64,000 nucleotides of DNA from Paratinospora sagittata (taxonomy: Eukaryota > Streptophyta > Magnoliopsida > Ranunculales > Menispermaceae): the NCBI GenBank assembly GCA_035771175.1, contig CM069590.1, positions 31,076,821-31,140,820 on the forward strand, given 5' to 3'. The notes under the pieces are model-generated. The model had not been told where the DNA came from. It saw nothing but the letters and a program-made list of their open reading frames with translations, and made no database searches. A program made the translations under genes and the position numbers. Positions 58,980 through 64,000 of this stretch are shown here, piece after piece (within the stretch, counting starts at the first letter, position 1; each line of letters opens with the position of its first letter).

Positions 58980-59102
58980 GCTTGCTATCATAAACTCTCA
59001 CCACGGAGAAAAAAAAGGACCCTCACCACAAAGAGGGATAGGGCTAAACTCTCATATGAGTTGGTTGGTTGGTTTCGAACCACCTTCAACTAGTAGAGTT
59101 CT

Positions 59103-59202
59103 AAATTGTTGTCTAAAGTAATTACAGATAGATAATTCTTTTATCTAATCCACTAAGTTTCTATTAGAATTAGAACCTAACCGATGAGGCCACGACACCT
59201 AT
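59103..59202. other. Short spacer between LINE and element I
   Basis: About 100 bp of sequence that predates the LINE insertion. Nothing recognised. Confidence 0.5.
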
Positions 59203-61414
59203 TATCACGACCCCCTCTGTAGGGTGACATCATTACCGACACAGAATTCCATATTCGCCATACCTAGACGTATACAATACTCTGCCAGCCTCTTCCTTTA
59301 AGACAATACCTCAAAAATTATTGAAAATTTTGGCAGAACCTCCCAATAAATCTGAGGTTCCACAAATCCTGATAAACTCATCCAAACATACATAATCAAA
59401 TACAAATCACATATGAATTAAAATCATTCATATCAATCCATCCCAATATACAAAAACATTTTCACATTTCTTCTCACAAGACTTATATACAACTAAGTCT
59501 CCAAAACATAATACATCAACATGTACCATTCTCATGTATACTATCATTATACATTTTACTAACCCTTAAACATTGTTTGGTGTTATATATATATATACAT
59601 ATACCAAAAATAAAAGCGTATATGCCCATCTCCCTGAACACACAACATACTCACATAACAAATAACAGGCTCAATCAACTTTCTAGAGCCTTGCCCTTGC
59701 CCTTGTGATCTATACCTGTAATAAAAAGGGGAGTGGGCTAAGCTACAGCAAGCTCAGTAAGTAATCTAATATTGGATTTACATATGCATCAATAGAAAAC
59801 GTGGAATTGAAAACATCATTATAAACTCATATGCAAATCAATGTAATTATCAATACATGATTTAAATACTTTTCTCGCCACTCTATACATATCATACAAT
59901 GCATAAAGTATGTTCGATTTTCAAATCAATGAATTTGTAAATGAATTTGTATCCCTATTATGGATTTATAGGGAGAATTCATCTTAAGAAACCGTCCTCT
60001 CGATCATTCCGAGGTCTAGTCAAAAAACTTTCCTCCTTGAAAATGATCACATACTTTCCTTGCTACGGGTAAGTCTAAGTATGTTCGATTTTCAAATCAA
60101 AGAGTTTTACATGCATTAATTAAGCAATGCAACAAGGAGCAATCATACATGTTTCAGTACAAAACATAGTTTATTTAATACAATGCGATACATAAAAACC
60201 AAATTAGAAATACTCACAAATATAGGATTTTTGCCTAAGTGCACAAGTATACACACTTAGCCAAATCATCAACTTTTACATCACAAGCACCTCACTTGTT
60301 TGATGTCCAATTCTCATTCATTATCAATTCTCAGCAATTTAACATTGCCATTACACTTAGACATACATTTCAGCCACATAATTTCAGTCAATTAATCATT
60401 AAACTAATCTCAGTGCATCAATAAACACTTACCAATGCATTCCCCAATTTTGTAAATTTCCAGCACAAATACCGCACGTGTACTCATCACCAAACCCAAG
60501 ATTTTACAATTCTATACTTCAATTCTCTGTAAATCATCAACACCAATTATTCAAGATCAATTTTCAGCCATAATACATAACAATTCACGGCAATTCAACA
60601 CTGAAAATGGGTTCCAAAACCCTTACCCAGCAAGGTCTGGAACACCCAACTCAACCATGGAAAATCAATGAATTTAACATTAAAATACTCACCAAGCATC
60701 AAGGATTCAATCCCCCACGAATTCAGCCAGCAATTGATGCAATTCCAGCATAAAACCCCAAGTTTCCAGCTTCAAAACTAGCCATGGAAAACCTTTGCAT
60801 GTTATATATATTGTACAAATGGAAGAAAAAAATCTATTAATGGAATTTCAAGCTCAAAATACCCATTCTTACGTTTGGATTTGGCCTTCAAGCACAATTC
60901 CTCTCCTTTCGTTCTTTCTCTTCTTCCACTTTGTTTTGCCTGGAATTCTCTAGCTCTCTGGTTTTTTCTTCAGCCAGCAAGTCTAAAATGAGCTCAAATA
61001 GCTCCAAATGTCTTCATTTGGTCATGCCACCTGGTTAGCAACATGCATAAACTGCCTCACCGACCAATTTCTTTAAAAAAACTCGCAGGCCCACAAAAAG
61101 CGCGCTTCTCGCTTGTTAAAAATCTAGATTTTCTTAGAAATTCGTTGCTTTTCTGAACATTTCCAGAAAATGTCTCTCGAGTTTTGCCACAAGAGCTTCT
61201 CCCCCTTGGGGAGTGCACTCCTTGCACCCAAATTTAAATTTTACTAAGTATTGGGCATTTTATGATACAACTAGCCTTCTAGGGTACCAATTGTCCTAAA
61301 ATACAAACATTCACACATTCTAAAGGTCATATATATATGTATACGCATACAAATATGCCTGACAATACGTATAAGTCAACGTACAAGTTTGACTCGTACA
61401 TACAGAGAGTTACA
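59203..61414 (-). repeat. 3' LTR of element I
   Basis: The minus strand starts TGTAACTCTCTGTATG at 61414. The end near 59203 reads GGGGGTCGTGATA, like GGGTCGTGACA of element A with the last CA changed. A short TATATA run lies at 59586-59600. No gene inside. Confidence 0.8.
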
Positions 61415-61467
61415 ATCTCCCCAATTTAAAGGATTTCGTCCTCGAAATTTAAATCAAGGAACATACC

Positions 61468-62513
61468 TCAAGTAGTGAACAAATCAGGAAACTGCTCCAG
61501 CATTTGATCTTCTCGTTCCCACGTCTGCTCTTCATTATCATGAAATTTTCATTTGATATGTAGTGTCCTCCCCAACTCGTAACTGAGTTACATCCAAAAT
61601 ATGAGATGGTTTTGGATACTGAGTCGGGTCTGTATGGTATTTCCTCGACATAGAAACGTGAAATACATTATAGAGACCAGCCAACTATGATGGTAGAACA
61701 AGTCGATAAGCTAATGGACCTATCCTCTCAAGGATCTCAAATGGTCCCACAAATCGCCGAGCGAGCTTTCCTTTAACCCCGAATCTCATCTGACCTTTCA
61801 TCGGAGAAACCTTCAACAGAACCTGGTCTCCCACTGAAAACTCTAAAGGTCTATGCCTCTTGTCAAAAAAACTCTTTTGACAATCTTGGGTTGTCTTTAA
61901 TCTCTGTCTAATCTGCTTGATCTTTTCTGTGTGATCCATAATAACTGCTTGCCCCCCAATATCTGTGACTCTCCATCCTCAAACCAACAAGCTGGAGATC
62001 TACAAGGTCGGTCGTACAAAGACTCAATGGGTGTACTTTCCCTACTTCCCAATACTAGCCTGATAGCTATTATTGTATGCAAATTCACACAGATGGAGAT
62101 ACTTTCCCTACTTCCCACCAAACTCCAATATACAAGACCTGAGCATATCCTCCAACATCGGTATCACCCTCTCAGTCTGGCCATTTGTCTGACGATGGAA
62201 TGTTGTACTGAGACAGAGATGAGTCCCAAATCGAGTCTACATCGAATGCCAAAAGCTCGATGTAAATATCGGATCTCTGTCCGATACAATAGATATGGGA
62301 ACTCCATGCAATCTCACTATCTCACGAATATACAATCTGTTCAGTCTATCAACAGAGTCTGATGTTAATCGAAAGCAAATGAGCATATTTAGTCAGTCTG
62401 TCAACAATAACCCAGATGGTATCGTATCTACCCTGAGATTTAGGTAATCTTGTGATAAAATCCATAGTAATATGCTCAAATTTCCATTCTAGAGTAGATA
62501 ATGGTTGTATTTG
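61468..62513 (-). pseudogene. Element I integrase core and chromodomain end
   Basis: The stop at 61468-61470 follows the chromodomain end (FHDNEEQTWEREDQ). The middle of the chromodomain is deleted after GEDTTYQ. The frame 61939-61685 holds the integrase C-terminal block KVSPMKGQMRFGVKGKLARR with FVGPFEILERIGPLAYRLVL. The core at 62360-62080 reads [12 protein letters not shown] and FHRQTNGQTERV (HPQTDGQTE changed). A short repeated segment (ATGGAGATACTTTCCCTACT type) duplicates about 60 bp near 62030-62120. Frames are broken. Confidence 0.87.
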
Positions 62514-63440
62514 TCATCCAGGTCTCTGGTGTTCATCCTTAACCAATTGACACACTCCACATTTCTGAACATACTCAGCTATATCCTTCTTCATCCCATG
62601 CCACCAAACTGTTCTTTTCATATCATGATACATTTTGGTTGATCTTGGGTTAATAGTATATTGAGATCTATGTGCTATCTGAAGTAATTCAACTCTCAAA
62701 TAACAGTCAACAAGAACCCATAATCTCCCATGAAATCGTATTATACCATTTGAATCTCGTTGCCAATTAGCCCGTTCAGCTCTATCAGCCCATGAGTTAT
62801 ACATACCATAATTAGGATCATGCCGCTCCAAATCCTTAATCTTCTGAATATGAGCATCAGTCAGTTGTATATGCATCTGAGCACAAATATCGACATGCGA
62901 GGCAATAAAGAGTGCACTTATCACTGTAGCTCTCTCTAACAATAGCCACTCGTGGGCCATCTGACAGGCCACCACGCCAGCCTTTGTACATTTCCTACTT
63001 AGTGCATCAGCAACGACATTGGCCTTCCCAGGATGACACTCCAACGTGAAGTCATAATCCTTTAGGAATGCCAACCATCTTCTTTGCCTCATATTCAGCT
63101 CTTTCTGATCAAACAGATATTTCAAACTCTTATGATCAGAAAACAATGTGAACTTCTCACCGTAGAGATAATGCCTCCATAGTTTCGATGCAAAGACAAC
63201 TGCAGCCAGTTCCAAATCATGCACAGGCTAATTCTTCTCATGCACCTTCAACTGTCTAGATGCATAAGCTACAACTCTACCCTCTTGTATCAATACACAA
63301 CCCAATCCGGAATGTGATGCATCTGTATAGATCACCAACTCTTTCCTGGGCTCTAGAAGTACTAACACTGGTGCAGTAGTCAACTTTCTCTTCAACTCTA
63401 TGAATGCCTCTTCACAAGCTACCGTCCACACAAATGGCAC
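62514..63440 (-). pseudogene. Element I RNase H and integrase zinc finger
   Basis: The frame 63440-63228 has the RNase H start ([20 protein letters not shown]), and after a stop 63224-62514 continues it ([20 protein letters not shown]), followed by the linker [20 protein letters not shown] and the HHCC finger ([24 protein letters not shown]). One stop separates the two frames; otherwise this is well kept. Confidence 0.9.
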
Positions 63441-64000
63441 ATTTTTCTAAGTCAGCCTAGTAAGTAGTATAGCCAATTTAGAAAATCCTTCCACAAACTT
63501 TCTATAATAGCCTCCTAATTTATGATTGCCTCTACCTTGGCAGAATCAACAGATATCCCGTCTGCACTCACCACATGACCCAAAAATTCCACTTCATTTA
63601 TCCAAAACTCATACTTACTGAGCTTGGCATACAACCTATGCCCTCTAAGTGTCTGCAATGTAATCCTGAGGTGCTGCTCATTCTCCTCTCGAGTCTTGGA
63701 ATAAATCAGAATGTTGTCTATAAAGACTACAATAAACTGATTCAGATATGGCTTAAATATCCTTTGCATCATGTCCATAAACATGACAGGTGCATTGGTC
63801 AAACCAAATGACATAGCAAGGAATTCATAATGCCCAAATCTTGTTTCGAATGCAGTTTTCGGTATATCCTCTTCTCGAATCCTCAACTGATGGTACCCAG
63901 ATCGAAGATCAATCTTGGAAAATAACTTGGCCCCATTCAGTTGATCAAAAAAATCATCAATACGTGTAGAGGATACTTATTTTTAATGGTCATCTTGTTC
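63441..64000 (-). pseudogene. Element I reverse transcriptase, C-terminal part
   Basis: The frame 63886-63515 shows [31 protein letters not shown] (second catalytic Asp changed to Asn), and [20 protein letters not shown]. About 50 bp (the [17 protein letters not shown] block) is missing near 63515, so the frame shifts into YYRKFVE. Upstream blocks ([13 protein letters not shown]) run to the window edge in a second frame. Confidence 0.88.

Larger units (their letters stand above)
19024..59086 (-). mobile_element. L1-type LINE, split by F and by the E/D/B/A/C stack
   Basis: A minus-strand LINE has its 3' poly-A tail at 19024-19034 (seen as T on the plus strand) and its 5' end at 59086. The flanks are CAACTGATAGAGTTCT (19008-19023) and CAACTAGTAGAGTTCT (59087-59102), a 16 bp target duplication with two changes. 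Net length without later insertions is about 5.2 kb. Pieces from 5' to 3' are ORF1 (58979-57642), endonuclease (57507-57280 and 24139-23391), RT (about 21695-20462), a Cys/His-rich connection, and RNase H (about 19530-19163). The C-terminal RNase H and the DUF4283-like ORF1 are usual for plant L1 elements. Stops and shifts throughout make it inactive. Confidence 0.9.
59203..64000 (-). mobile_element. Ty3/Gypsy chromovirus I, partial, runs out of the window
   Basis: Minus strand: 3' LTR 59203-61414, purine tract (TTTAAATTGGGGAGAT), chromodomain end, integrase, RNase H and part of RT to the window edge. The pol is close to G and A but the LTR differs in sequence and length (2.2 kb). No TSD can be tested because the other end is outside the window. 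Confidence 0.87.

Overview
This window is nuclear DNA of a flowering plant, probably a eudicot, although the species cannot be read from it. It is AT-rich. It holds one intron-containing nuclear gene for a plant mitochondrial protein, surrounded by degenerate plant-type LTR retrotransposons (chromovirus-like and Athila-like Ty3/Gypsy, SIRE-like Ty1/Copia), an L1-type LINE with a C-terminal RNase H, and a small inverted-repeat element. No rRNA, tRNA or CRISPR array was seen.

Region by region. 1-9636: a decayed minus-strand Ty3/Gypsy chromovirus (called G here), with its 3' LTR at the left edge and its integrase split by a 2.99 kb solo LTR (H, 3660-6645). 9637-10988: very AT-rich spacer and the upstream region of the gene. 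10989-16569: the only host gene found, a seven-exon SCO1/HCC2-type gene (273 codons plus stop) whose protein lacks the copper-binding cysteine pair. Its third intron carries a 709 bp MITE-like element. 16570-19007: intergenic spacer. 19024-59086: one minus-strand LINE insertion expanded to 40 kb by insertions into insertions. 59203-64000: a further minus-strand Gypsy element (I) that runs out of the window.

The LINE stack can be resolved because most levels keep their target-site duplications (TSDs). The LINE (imperfect 16 bp TSD) was hit by a Copia solo LTR F (21701-23385, ACGTT) and by Copia element E (24140-57274, ACAAT). E was hit by an Athila-like non-autonomous Gypsy element D (28016-57016, ACTTA). 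D was hit by chromovirus B (33260-56175, TGATG). The 3' LTR of B contains two further chromoviruses, A (33282-41666, plus strand) and C (about 41667-51658, minus strand), both truncated where they meet each other or B. C itself carries a 329 bp spacerless palindrome (45178-45506) with TG...CA ends and an imperfect 5 bp TSD. The longest chain is six insertions: LINE > E > D > B > C > palindrome.

None of the transposon reading frames is intact: frameshifts, stops, deletions and changed catalytic residues are found throughout. The items most worth a second look are the palindrome, an extra sense-strand reading frame upstream of gag in C (a domain resembling plant Transposase_32, followed by a P/Q/N-rich tail), and arrays of short palindromic repeats at the same position in the LTRs of the Copia elements E and F. 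No new defence or metabolic system was found. Coordinates of elements and exons were read by eye from splice signals, TSDs and copy-to-copy comparison within the window.
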